Shown here: one piece after another, positions 8,177 through 13,234 of the stretch
Position numbering within the stretch: the first letter of the stretch is position 1
Layout of the letters: each line of letters starts with the position of its first letter
Source: Fimenecus sp964527585
GTDB lineage: Bacteria > Bacillota > Clostridia > Oscillospirales > Acutalibacteraceae
Length of the DNA stretch: 13,415 bases
Assembly: GCA_964527585.1 (NCBI GenBank)
Contig: CAZGPE010000032.1
Location: 1-13,415 of the forward strand
Direction: 5' to 3'
Program-made: the position numbers and the translations under genes
Notes under the pieces: generated by a model
Database searches by the model: none
What the model saw: the letters and a program-made list of their open reading frames with translations, nothing else
Told to the model about the DNA's origin: nothing

Positions 8177-8893
8177 TTGAAAACAGTCGGTAGATTTTTT
8201 TATTTTTCTTTGGTAATTGCCATAATTTCACTTCTTTTTTTCAAATTTTCCGATATTGATTTTGCCGAAAATGTTCAGGGAAATTCCGGCTTGTCAAATG
8301 AATTGACTTTAATTATTGATGCCGGACACGGAGGAATTGACGGCGGAGCAGTCGGTATCGACGGCACTAACGAAAAAGATATAAACTTGCAGATCGCAAC
8401 TATTCTTAATGAATTTCTTGCTTCTTACGGATTAAAAACAGTTATGATCAGAATATCCGATTGTTCTGTGAATGATGAAGATGCAAAAACGGTGAGGGAA
8501 ATTAAAGTTTCCGATATACATAACAGAATGAAGATTATGAACTCTTATGAAAACTGCCTTTTTATAAGTATTCATCAAAATTCATACAACAGTTCTCAAT
8601 ATTGGGGGACGCAGGTTTTTTATTCACCTAACAATGAGGAAAGTATGCAATTGGCATCTTCCATTCAAAACAGTGTTGTTTCACTTTTGCAAAACGACAA
8701 TGAAAGACAAATAAAAAAGTGCGGAAAGAGTGTTTATCTGCTTTATTACGCAAAAAAGCCCGCAGTTTTAGTCGAATGCGGTTTTATGACTAACAGCGAC
8801 GAACTGTCATTATTAAAAAACGAAGAATATCAGCGTAAAATGGCTTTTTCAATTGCTAACGGTATTCTTGATTATCTGAATAAAGGAAGTTGA
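8177..8893 (+). CDS. cwlD: CwlD-like N-acetylmuramoyl-L-alanine amidase
   Basis: Zinc amidase of the Amidase_3 family. CwlD trims peptide side chains from spore-cortex peptidoglycan as a step toward muramic-delta-lactam, needed for germination. The 238-residue product equals the B. subtilis CwlD length. It starts with one hydrophobic segment (about residues 8-24, signal anchor) and then goes straight into the catalytic domain. Zinc ligands are visible as His51 (DAGHGG), Glu66 (NEKDINL) and His133 (ISIHQN); the catalytic Glu200 is in VECGF. The IHQN form, rather than IHAN, is typical of CwlD. The start is TTG 8177 with AAGGTG at 8164-8169; no ATG fits. The stop is 2 nt before radA, implying coupling. 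A cell-wall housekeeping amidase is the alternative if the host does not sporulate. Confidence 0.85.
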   Translation: MKTVGRFFYFSLVIAIISLLFFKFSDIDFAENVQGNSGLSNELTLIIDAGHGGIDGGAVGIDGTNEKDINLQIATILNEFLASYGLKTVMIRISDCSVNDEDAKTVREIKVSDIHNRMKIMNSYENCLFISIHQNSYNSSQYWGTQVFYSPNNEESMQLASSIQNSVVSLLQNDNERQIKKCGKSVYLLYYAKKPAVLVECGFMTNSDELSLLKNEEYQRKMAFSIANGILDYLNKGS

Positions 8894-8895
8894 TT

Positions 8896-10275
8896 ATGGC
8901 ACCGAAAATTAAATCTGTGTATGTTTGTTCCGCTTGCGGACATGAGAGCTCAAAATGGTTCGGTCAATGTCCGAACTGTAAAGAATGGGATACGCTTGAG
9001 GAAGAAGTGAGAAGTGTTGCCAGTGCACCGAAAAGCAGGGCAGCCGTCTTGAATTCCGGAAACAGAAGTCAAGTTTACTCTCTTAATCAAATAACTGCGG
9101 ATACCGAACACAGATTTGATACCGGATTAACAGAATTAAACAGAGTTCTCGGCGGTGGATTGGTTAAGGGGTCAATTGTGCTTTTAAGCGGCGATCCCGG
9201 AATCGGAAAATCAACTTTACTTTTGCAAATTTGCGAATATCTCGGAAAATCTCTTAAAATTTTATATGTTTCCGGCGAAGAATCGGCGCATCAAATTAAA
9301 CTGCGTGCAACAAGACTGAATGTAAAGTCTGAAAACCTTTCGGTTTTATGCGAAACCGATGCGCAGTATATTTGCGAAATAATATCTTCTGAAAAACCCG
9401 ATCTTGTTATGATAGATTCAATTCAAACAATGAATATCGCAGAACTTTCGTCATCTTCGGGAAGTATAACTCAGGTTCGGGAAACAACAAATATGTTTAT
9501 GCGAACGGCAAAAACTCTCAACATTCCTATGATAATTGTCGGACATGTTAATAAAGACGGCAATATAGCGGGTCCGAAAGTTCTTGAGCATATAGTTGAC
9601 GCTGTTTTGTATATCGAAGGAGACCGCAATTTTTCATACAGAATTTTAAGGGCGGTTAAAAACCGTTTCGGATCGACAAACGAAATCGGTATGTTTGAAA
9701 TGCAGGATGTCGGGCTGGCGCAGGTAAGCAATCCGTCAATGATGCTTATTTCCGGCAAACCGAAAAACACTTCCGGAAGCTGTATAGCTTGTGTTATGGA
9801 AGGTACCCGTCCTATTATGGCAGAAGTGCAAAGTCTTGTTACGCCTACCGGATTCGGCAATCCGAGAAGAATGGCAACCGGACTCGATTATAACCGTATG
9901 GCTATGCTTATAGCGGTTTTGGAAAAAAGAGCAGGGTACTTCATCGGAAATATGGATTGCTATATAAATATAATCGGCGGACTTAAAATTGATGAACCTG
10001 CCGCCGATCTTTCGGTTGCACTTGCGATTGTTTCGAGTTTGAAGGATTATGCCGTACCCGAAGATTTACTTGCTTTCGGAGAAATCGGTCTCGGCGGTGA
10101 AATCAGAGCGGTAAATTCCTGTGAACAAAGAATAAGGGAAGCGGCAAAACTCGGATTTCGTAAATGCGTTATTCCAAAATATAATCTTGAAAAAATAAAA
10201 CATAAATTGACCGATAATATTGAAGTTGTCGGTGTAAGCAATATAAGACAAGCCTTTCAGGCGATTATGGACTGA
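8896..10275 (+). CDS. radA: DNA repair protein RadA (Sms)
   Basis: RecA-like, hexameric helicase-type ATPase that promotes branch migration in recombinational repair. The 459-residue product has all expected parts in order: an N-terminal four-cysteine zinc finger (CSACG at Cys11-Cys14, CPNC at Cys25-Cys28), the Walker A GDPGIGKS (99-106), a Walker B strand LVMIDS, the RadA-specific KNRFG motif (255-259), and a C-terminal Lon-protease-like domain of about 170 residues. ATG 8896 has AAGGAAG (8883-8889) in front; the TTG at 8890 overlaps the cwlD stop and is less likely. Length is normal for the family. It is followed 10 nt later by the DUF6873-like gene. Confidence 0.96.
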   Translation: MAPKIKSVYVCSACGHESSKWFGQCPNCKEWDTLEEEVRSVASAPKSRAAVLNSGNRSQVYSLNQITADTEHRFDTGLTELNRVLGGGLVKGSIVLLSGDPGIGKSTLLLQICEYLGKSLKILYVSGEESAHQIKLRATRLNVKSENLSVLCETDAQYICEIISSEKPDLVMIDSIQTMNIAELSSSSGSITQVRETTNMFMRTAKTLNIPMIIVGHVNKDGNIAGPKVLEHIVDAVLYIEGDRNFSYRILRAVKNRFGSTNEIGMFEMQDVGLAQVSNPSMMLISGKPKNTSGSCIACVMEGTRPIMAEVQSLVTPTGFGNPRRMATGLDYNRMAMLIAVLEKRAGYFIGNMDCYINIIGGLKIDEPAADLSVALAIVSSLKDYAVPEDLLAFGEIGLGGEIRAVNSCEQRIREAAKLGFRKCVIPKYNLEKIKHKLTDNIEVVGVSNIRQAFQAIMD

Positions 10276-10285
10276 TTAAAGGATT

Positions 10286-11029
10286 ATGAAGTTTTTGAAA
10301 ATTCCGTATTTGCCGGAAAACAATGTTAAATTATGTGTTGCCGGCAGTATGATTGAGAAATATAAATCCGAATTGTCGAAATTGGGAATCAGGTTATTGG
10401 AAAGTCAAGAAAACAATAATCTCGCAACGCCTGTAAAAACTCATGCGGATTTAACGGTAAATTATCTCGGGAACGGCATTGTAATGCTTGATAAATCGCA
10501 GAAAAGTCTTTATACTTCTCTGTCTGAAATCGGATGTAATTGTGTTTATATCAGCGAAGAACTTAGTGCCGAATATCCGAATGACTGTTACTTGAACTGT
10601 CTGAACAACTCCGAATATATAATCGGAAATTATAATTATATTTCTAATACTCTTAAAGAATATACAAAAGGACTTAAACCGCTGAAAGTTAATCAAGGAT
10701 ACACTAAATGTTCTTTGTGTCCTGTAAGCGAAAATGCATTTATTACCGATGATATTTCGATTTACAACTCGTTAAACAGCGTCGGATACGATGCTTTGCT
10801 TGTGAAAAAGGGGAGTGTACGGCTCAACGGATACAGTTACGGATTTATCGGCGGAGCAAGCGGAAAATTATCCGAAAATTTATTGGCTTTTTTCGGAAAT
10901 ATAAAAACACATTCGGATTGCGAAAATATTATTTCTTTTTGCCGTTCTTATAATGTCGATGTGTTAAGTCTCGGAAACGGCTGTTTAGAAGATATAGGCA
11001 GTATTATACCGATTTGTGAAAATATGTAA
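10286..11029 (+). CDS. DUF6873-like protein of unknown function
   Basis: A 247-residue cytoplasmic protein with no signal peptide or membrane segment. From memory it resembles the clostridial DUF6873 family, which is annotated as having the fold of guanidino-group-modifying enzymes. The supporting blocks I see are THADLTVNYLGNG (His53, Asp55), VNQGYTKCSLCPVSENAFITDD (Gln137 to Asp156), YGFIGGASG (185-193) and a late cysteine in SLGNGCLEDIG (Cys233). In guanidino-modifying enzymes the nucleophilic cysteine also lies near the C terminus, so Cys233 is a candidate, but no activity is known to me. AAGG at 10279-10282 sits only 3 nt from the ATG, a short spacing. It shares a transcript with radA, 10 nt upstream. 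Confidence 0.8.
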   Translation: MKFLKIPYLPENNVKLCVAGSMIEKYKSELSKLGIRLLESQENNNLATPVKTHADLTVNYLGNGIVMLDKSQKSLYTSLSEIGCNCVYISEELSAEYPNDCYLNCLNNSEYIIGNYNYISNTLKEYTKGLKPLKVNQGYTKCSLCPVSENAFITDDISIYNSLNSVGYDALLVKKGSVRLNGYSYGFIGGASGKLSENLLAFFGNIKTHSDCENIISFCRSYNVDVLSLGNGCLEDIGSIIPICENM

Positions 11030-11047
11030 ATAAAAGGAGCAAGGAAA

Positions 11048-11272
11048 ATGAAAAACGGAAAATGGGCAAATTTATTCGGAACTGTTTTGGCAAGCGGTAC
11101 GCTTATTACGGTTTTGACATCCGGTAACAAAATTGCGAAAAAGTACGGGGAAAAACCGTTTAACAGTAAACTTGTTGACCTTAATTTTACGAAAACCGTT
11201 GAATATGCAATTGATAAATTCGCAAACACTGATGACGAAAAAATAATTGCATTAAAAAATATTATTAAATAA
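11048..11272 (+). CDS. Small hypothetical protein, 74 residues
   Basis: I do not recognise this gene. Support for it being real is a good AAGGAG site (11034-11039, 8 nt before the ATG), its place 18 nt behind the DUF6873-like gene on the same strand, and a strong terminator 44 nt after its stop. The product is basic at the N terminus, has a moderately hydrophobic stretch at about residues 8-25 (LFGTVLASGTLITVLTSG) that could be a single membrane anchor or signal-like segment, and ends in a charged helical part. Codon use is like the neighbours. It is the last gene of the cwlD-radA cluster. Confidence 0.75.
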   Translation: MKNGKWANLFGTVLASGTLITVLTSGNKIAKKYGEKPFNSKLVDLNFTKTVEYAIDKFANTDDEKIIALKNIIK

Positions 11273-11316
11273 TATTTTTAAATAATCTTTGAATACAGGT
11301 AAATAAAAACTATCGT

Positions 11317-11353
11317 AAAAACAGCACTGTGATTTCTAAACAGTGCTGTTTTT
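11317..11353 (+). terminator. Strong terminator of the cwlD-radA cluster
   Basis: AAAAACAGCACTGT (11317-11330) pairs perfectly over 14 bp with 11340-11353 around a 9-nt loop, the right arm ending in five T. The A/T symmetry makes it bidirectional in principle. It marks the end of the core-genome gene cluster. Confidence 0.9.
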
Positions 11354-11470
11354 GTTATGAAAATATAACTTTGACACGGGAGGATAATCAATTTAGCCTT
11401 TGTGCAAAATCCACAAGTAATTATACATAATCAATATATTGTTGTACTTTTTTATCGTTGTTTTGCACAA
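11354..11470. other. Non-coding gap at the change from core genome to accessory region
   Basis: No gene is visible here. It contains an 11-bp inverted pair, TTTGTGCAAAA (11399-11409) and TTTTGCACAAA (11461-11471), 51 nt apart, and a 10-bp palindrome CAATATATTG (11432-11441) between them. There is a TTGACA (11371-11376) without a matching -10 box, and GGGAGG (11378-11383) without a start codon behind it. If the accessory region has a left boundary, it is most likely in this stretch; I see no duplicated target sequence within the window to prove it. Confidence 0.4.
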
Positions 11471-11505
11471 AATAACGCTCCGAAAGGTAACTTCGGAGCG
11501 TTATT
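11471..11505 (-). terminator. Terminator of the minus-strand unit
   Basis: A perfect 14-bp stem, AATAACGCTCCGAA (11471-11484) with 11492-11505, has a 7-nt loop. Read on the minus strand it is followed by TTTTG, and it begins 5 nt behind the last TAA of the decayed ORF at 11511-11690. On the plus strand no T run follows, so it faces left. Confidence 0.8.
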
Positions 11506-11510
11506 AAGTA

Positions 11511-11690
11511 TTAACTTTCTTCTTCCATTTTAATTAACCGTAAATATAAATAGTCTAATGCTTAATCTAAAGTTTCTTTATAAGTTATCTGTGTAGCCTT
11601 ATGTGATTTATTATATAGGGTATTTACTTATATTAATCTTTTGGCAGTATTCACACTTTCAATTCTTATGTAACAATTTTTATCAATCAT
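11511..11690 (-). pseudogene. Decayed 59-codon ORF interrupted by two in-frame TAA codons
   Basis: On the minus strand, ATG 11690 follows an AAAAAGGAG site with normal spacing. One frame then runs 59 codons to TAA 11513-11511, interrupted by TAA at 11630-11628 (codon 21) and 11564-11562 (codon 43). Between and after the stops the frame reads like ordinary protein: VNTLYNKSHKATQ..., then ALDYLYLRLIKMEEES. Each internal TAA is one transition from CAA (Gln), which would fit the context (ETLDQALDYLYL). A proper terminator follows directly. I do not recognise the product. Alternatives: only the first 20 codons are translated, or TAA is read through. Other genes here end in TAA normally, so recoding is unlikely. 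Residues 12-20 (SVNTAKRLI) resemble the start of the 51-residue ORF upstream. Confidence 0.5.
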
Positions 11691-11709
11691 AATATTTTAC
11701 TCCTTTTTC

Positions 11710-11738
11710 TTGACTTTTTAATTTTAATATTGTATATT
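11710..11738 (+). promoter_or_regulatory. Sigma-A promoter for a small plus-strand RNA
   Basis: TTGACT (11710-11715) and TATATT (11733-11738) are separated by 17 bases. Start would be near 11744-11746, directly at the first hairpin of the predicted small RNA. It faces against the minus-strand ORFs. Confidence 0.65.
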
Positions 11739-11743
11739 ATGTA

Positions 11744-11818
11744 CAGGATTGCGGTAGGTTCGCAACCCTGTTATTTGGTTGCCTGCTGATTTCGGTCAGC
11801 AGGTCTTTTTTATTTTTT
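11744..11818 (+). ncRNA. Candidate small antisense RNA with two hairpins
   Basis: A promoter with 17-bp spacing and an intrinsic terminator bracket about 70 nt with no ORF. The first hairpin pairs ACAGG+TTGCG (11743-11753, with one bulged A-C mismatch) with CGCAA+CCTGT (11761-11771) around a 7-nt loop GTAGGTT; the second is the terminator hairpin. The unit lies antisense to the spacer between the 51-residue ORF (11822-11977) and the decayed ORF (11511-11690) of the minus strand. This is the position and size of plasmid copy-control antisense RNAs, such as RNAII between copG and repB of pMV158. Function is inferred from layout; I cannot match it to a named RNA family. Confidence 0.55.
11782..11818 (+). 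terminator. Terminator of the candidate small RNA
   Basis: CCTGCTGA (11782-11789) pairs with TCAGCAGG (11796-11803) around TTTCGG and is followed by TCTTTTTTATTTTTT. This is a textbook intrinsic terminator for the plus strand. On the minus strand it has only a weak T run. Confidence 0.88.
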
Positions 11819-11821
11819 AAT

Positions 11822-11977
11822 TTAGTTATCTAAGTATTCAAGTAATTTTTTTAATACTTCTACAACTTTTTCATTATGTTGATTTTCGATAAGCATTTCA
11901 ACAATTTTTAATTTCAGTTGAAAATATACTTTTTCTTCAACTTCTTTTATTAACAATTCGGCAGTATTCACTCCCAT
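11822..11977 (-). CDS. Small unknown protein, 51 residues
   Basis: Minus-strand ORF from ATG 11977 to TAA 11824-11822. The sequence AAGGAGG ends 5 nt before the ATG (GGAGG at 11987-11983), a very strong site, and a GTTTTC-GGAA-GAAAAC hairpin (12008-11993) stands just in front of it. The product starts MGVNTAELLIKEVEEK, is rich in Lys, Glu, Leu and Ile, and looks wholly helical with heptad-like leucines, so it may oligomerise. There is no cysteine or membrane segment. I do not recognise it. Its size and place, ahead of a spacer covered by an antisense RNA, resemble a plasmid copy-control protein such as CopG, but I see no clear ribbon-helix-helix pattern. The bases encoding VNTA are repeated in the decayed ORF downstream. 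Confidence 0.65.
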   Translation of the reverse strand: MGVNTAELLIKEVEEKVYFQLKLKIVEMLIENQHNEKVVEVLKKLLEYLDN

Positions 11978-12062
11978 ATTTTCCTCCTTTCCGTTTTCTT
12001 CCGAAAACCTACTTCGTTAGAATTTTTTATGTAATCACTTTTTAAGTGCTTACTTTCTGTTT

Positions 12063-12101
12063 AGGCTCTTTACCTTTAGATTTGAGCTGTGAGCCTTTTT
12101 T
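12063..12101 (+). terminator. Weak terminator-like hairpin
   Basis: AGGCTC (12063-12068) pairs with GAGCCT (12091-12096) around a 22-nt loop and is followed by five T. The long loop makes function uncertain. The stretch TCTTTACCTTT inside the loop (12068-12078) recurs directly at 12141-12151. Confidence 0.35.
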
Positions 12102-12110
12102 ATAATTTGA

Positions 12111-12366
12111 ATTTTCGCTTGCACCTTTTTTAGTTTTTGTTCTTTACCTTTGAGTCATCGCCGTTCGCCTGTTTTTTAATCATGCAGAATTGAGAGAAAA
12201 TGTAAAGGTTTAGAAAAAGTTAACCCCCCACAATAGTGGGGGGCTTAGTTTTTCTTATTCATATAACCTTTATTTTTTCGCTCAATTATGCTAAAAAACA
12301 GAACAGTCGAACGGCTATGACTTAACGGTTAAGAGTTACAAAAAGTTAAAAAGAGCAAGCGAAAAT
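12111..12366. repeat. Large imperfect inverted duplication (arms about 120-130 bp)
   Basis: The left arm (12111-12231, read on the minus strand) and the right arm (12236-12366, read on the plus strand) are recognisably the same sequence with a few substitutions and small indels. Shared blocks from the centre outward are GTGGGGGG, TTTTTCT, AACCTTTA, CTCAATT, TAAAAAACAG, CGAACGGC, ATGACT, GTTAAGA/GGTAAAGA and GCAAGCGAAAAT. The largest indels are 7, 4 and 4 nt. Only 4 nt (AATA) separate the arms, so one strand can fold into a hairpin of about 120 bp. Neither arm encodes an ORF. Each arm points outward to a different transcription unit: left to the 51-residue ORF, right to the nick-site region and zot. 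It has no transposase and no terminal target duplication that I can see. Confidence 0.8.
12224..12243. other. C6/G6 hairpin at the centre of the inverted duplication
   Basis: CCCCCCAC (12224-12231) and GTGGGGGG (12236-12243) form an uninterrupted 8-bp GC stem around AATA. A further AGAAAAA/TTTTTCT pairing (12212-12218 with 12249-12255) lies outside a short internal loop. It could act as a DNA hairpin (packaging or replication signal) or as a terminator, because TTTTT follows about 6 nt later. Which of these applies cannot be decided from sequence. Confidence 0.6.
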
Positions 12367-12372
12367 CACCGA

Positions 12373-12452
12373 GTGCGAAGCACTTTCGGAGCGAAGCGAC
12401 TTATTAAAATAAGGGGGACTATAGGGGGTATACTACGACAGCAGGTGCTGTT
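12373..12452 (+). other. Candidate rolling-circle double-strand origin with nick motif
   Basis: TACTACGAC (12431-12439) equals the nick-site motif I know from pMV158/pE194-type rolling-circle plasmids (cut after TACTACG). Directly before it stand two G5-led repeats, GGGGGACTATA (12414-12424) and GGGGGTATACTA, which resemble the short direct repeats bound by the initiator. Directly after it is an inverted pair ACAGCA-GG-TGCTGT (12438-12451). Upstream are the mini-hairpins GTGC-GAA-GCAC (near 12374-12384) and AGCGAAGCG (near 12391). In pMV158 the nick lies in the loop of a G/C-rich hairpin; here the expected C run behind the motif is absent, so this may be a variant, a degenerate or a chance match. 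Confidence 0.45.
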
Positions 12453-12494
12453 ATCGGTCTTGCCACTCGCCTTATCCGTGGTTAATGTTTTGTC

Positions 12495-12530
12495 CGGGGA
12501 GCTTCGGTTCCCCGTGTATTTTTATTATTT
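12495..12530 (+). terminator. Terminator with cUUCGg tetraloop in front of zot
   Basis: CGGGGAGC (12495-12502) pairs with GTTCCCCG (12507-12514) around TTCG, giving the very stable C(UUCG)G loop, and is followed by TGTATTTTTATTATTTTA. The U-rich tail ends only a few bases before the zot ATG at 12536. It must therefore end a transcript from the origin region, or attenuate transcription into zot. Confidence 0.82.
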
Positions 12531-12535
12531 TATTT

Positions 12536-13060
12536 ATGTTAACTTTATATTTTGGGGTTCCCGGTTGTGGGAAAACTACTGTTTTGACTGCTATAGCTCA
12601 AAAGGAATTGCGAAAAATTCGTAAAGGTAAATCGAAATATAAGCGTGTCTTAACAAATTTTGAGTGTGATGGCTGTTATCAAGTCGATTTTCACGATTTG
12701 GGGGTTTATGATATTTCAAATTGCTTAATTCTTCTTGACGAAATTACAGTTGATGCGGACAACCGAGATTTTAAGAATTTCAAAAAGCAGAGTGTTGAGT
12801 TCTTCGTATATCATAGGCATTATTATAACGATATTATAATGGCTACTCAGCAATATGACGCTGTTGATAAGAAGATTCGAAATCTTACGCAAAATCTTTT
12901 TACTGTTAAAAAAGGCTATATTTTACCTTTTATTAAGTGCAAACGAATTTTTCGTATAACTGATATTGACGAAAACACTCACGATATTATTATCGGTTAT
13001 CGTTTTGCGAATCTTAAAGAGTGTTTTTTAATGCTAACGCCACATAAGGCAGTAATTTGA
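12536..13060 (+). CDS. Zot/pI-like ATPase of a filamentous-phage-type element
   Basis: P-loop ATPase of the Zot/pI family, used by inoviruses for virion assembly and export at the membrane. The 174-residue product begins with a strand and Walker A GVPGCGKTT (7-15), then CLILLDE as Walker B (63-69, Asp68-Glu69), EFFVYHRHYYNDIIMATQQ (His93, Arg94, His95, Gln105-Gln106) and KIRNLT, which is the family's order. I chose ATG 12536 because the family starts right before the Walker A strand and the upstream frame runs through a terminator hairpin. No Shine-Dalgarno sequence is visible. It has no membrane segment, which full pI proteins carry after the ATPase domain. From memory, gut-clostridial homologues continue past the GYRFAN block for some residues, so the end (LMLTPHKAVI) may be truncated or divergent. 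Confidence 0.8.
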   Translation: MLTLYFGVPGCGKTTVLTAIAQKELRKIRKGKSKYKRVLTNFECDGCYQVDFHDLGVYDISNCLILLDEITVDADNRDFKNFKKQSVEFFVYHRHYYNDIIMATQQYDAVDKKIRNLTQNLFTVKKGYILPFIKCKRIFRITDIDENTHDIIIGYRFANLKECFLMLTPHKAVI

Positions 13061-13115
13061 AAAACATCAAATAACAACCTAATGGGCGTTGCAAAGGCAA
13101 AAACAAAAATAGTAT

Positions 13116-13159
13116 AGACAGAGTATTAAGCGTAAATGCTTTTTGCTCTGTCTTTTTTT
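13116..13159 (+). terminator. Terminator behind zot
   Basis: AGACAGAG (13116-13123) pairs with CTCTGTCT (13146-13153), with a small inner AAGC/GCTT stem, followed by six more T. It ends the zot transcript and separates it from the promoter of the next gene. The 55 nt between the zot stop and this hairpin show no gene. Confidence 0.88.
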
Positions 13160-13201
13160 GCGTAAAAATAAAATCGCACATTCGTAATCTTAAATCACTC
13201 C

Positions 13202-13210
13202 TGTTACAAT
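13202..13210 (+). promoter_or_regulatory. Extended -10 promoter of the small ORF at 13235
   Basis: TGTTACAAT (13202-13210) fits the extended -10 form TGnTAnAAT. The -35 region (around 13181-13187, TTCGTAA) is weak, as often seen with extended -10 elements. The leader to the start codon would be short and contains AAAGGAGG. Confidence 0.55.
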
Positions 13211-13234
13211 GTAGGCACAAAGGAGGTACAGCGT

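Noticed and set aside
11723..11750. dif-like (XerC/XerD) site around TATATTATGTACAGG
   Set aside because: The right half resembles the Firmicutes dif arm TTATGTAAACT, but the left half matches poorly and the same bases are better explained as the -10 region of a promoter. Worth rechecking if the element proves to be dif-integrated.
12485..12535. Upstream extension of the zot frame (start at ATG 12485)
   Set aside because: The 17 extra codons are the terminator hairpin and its T-rich tail; Zot-type proteins begin just before the Walker A strand, so ATG 12536 is preferred.
12373..12624. An 83-codon plus-strand ORF starting at 12373
   Set aside because: It runs through the nick-motif region, the terminator hairpin and the zot start in another frame, has no ribosome binding site, and its sequence shows no protein signature.
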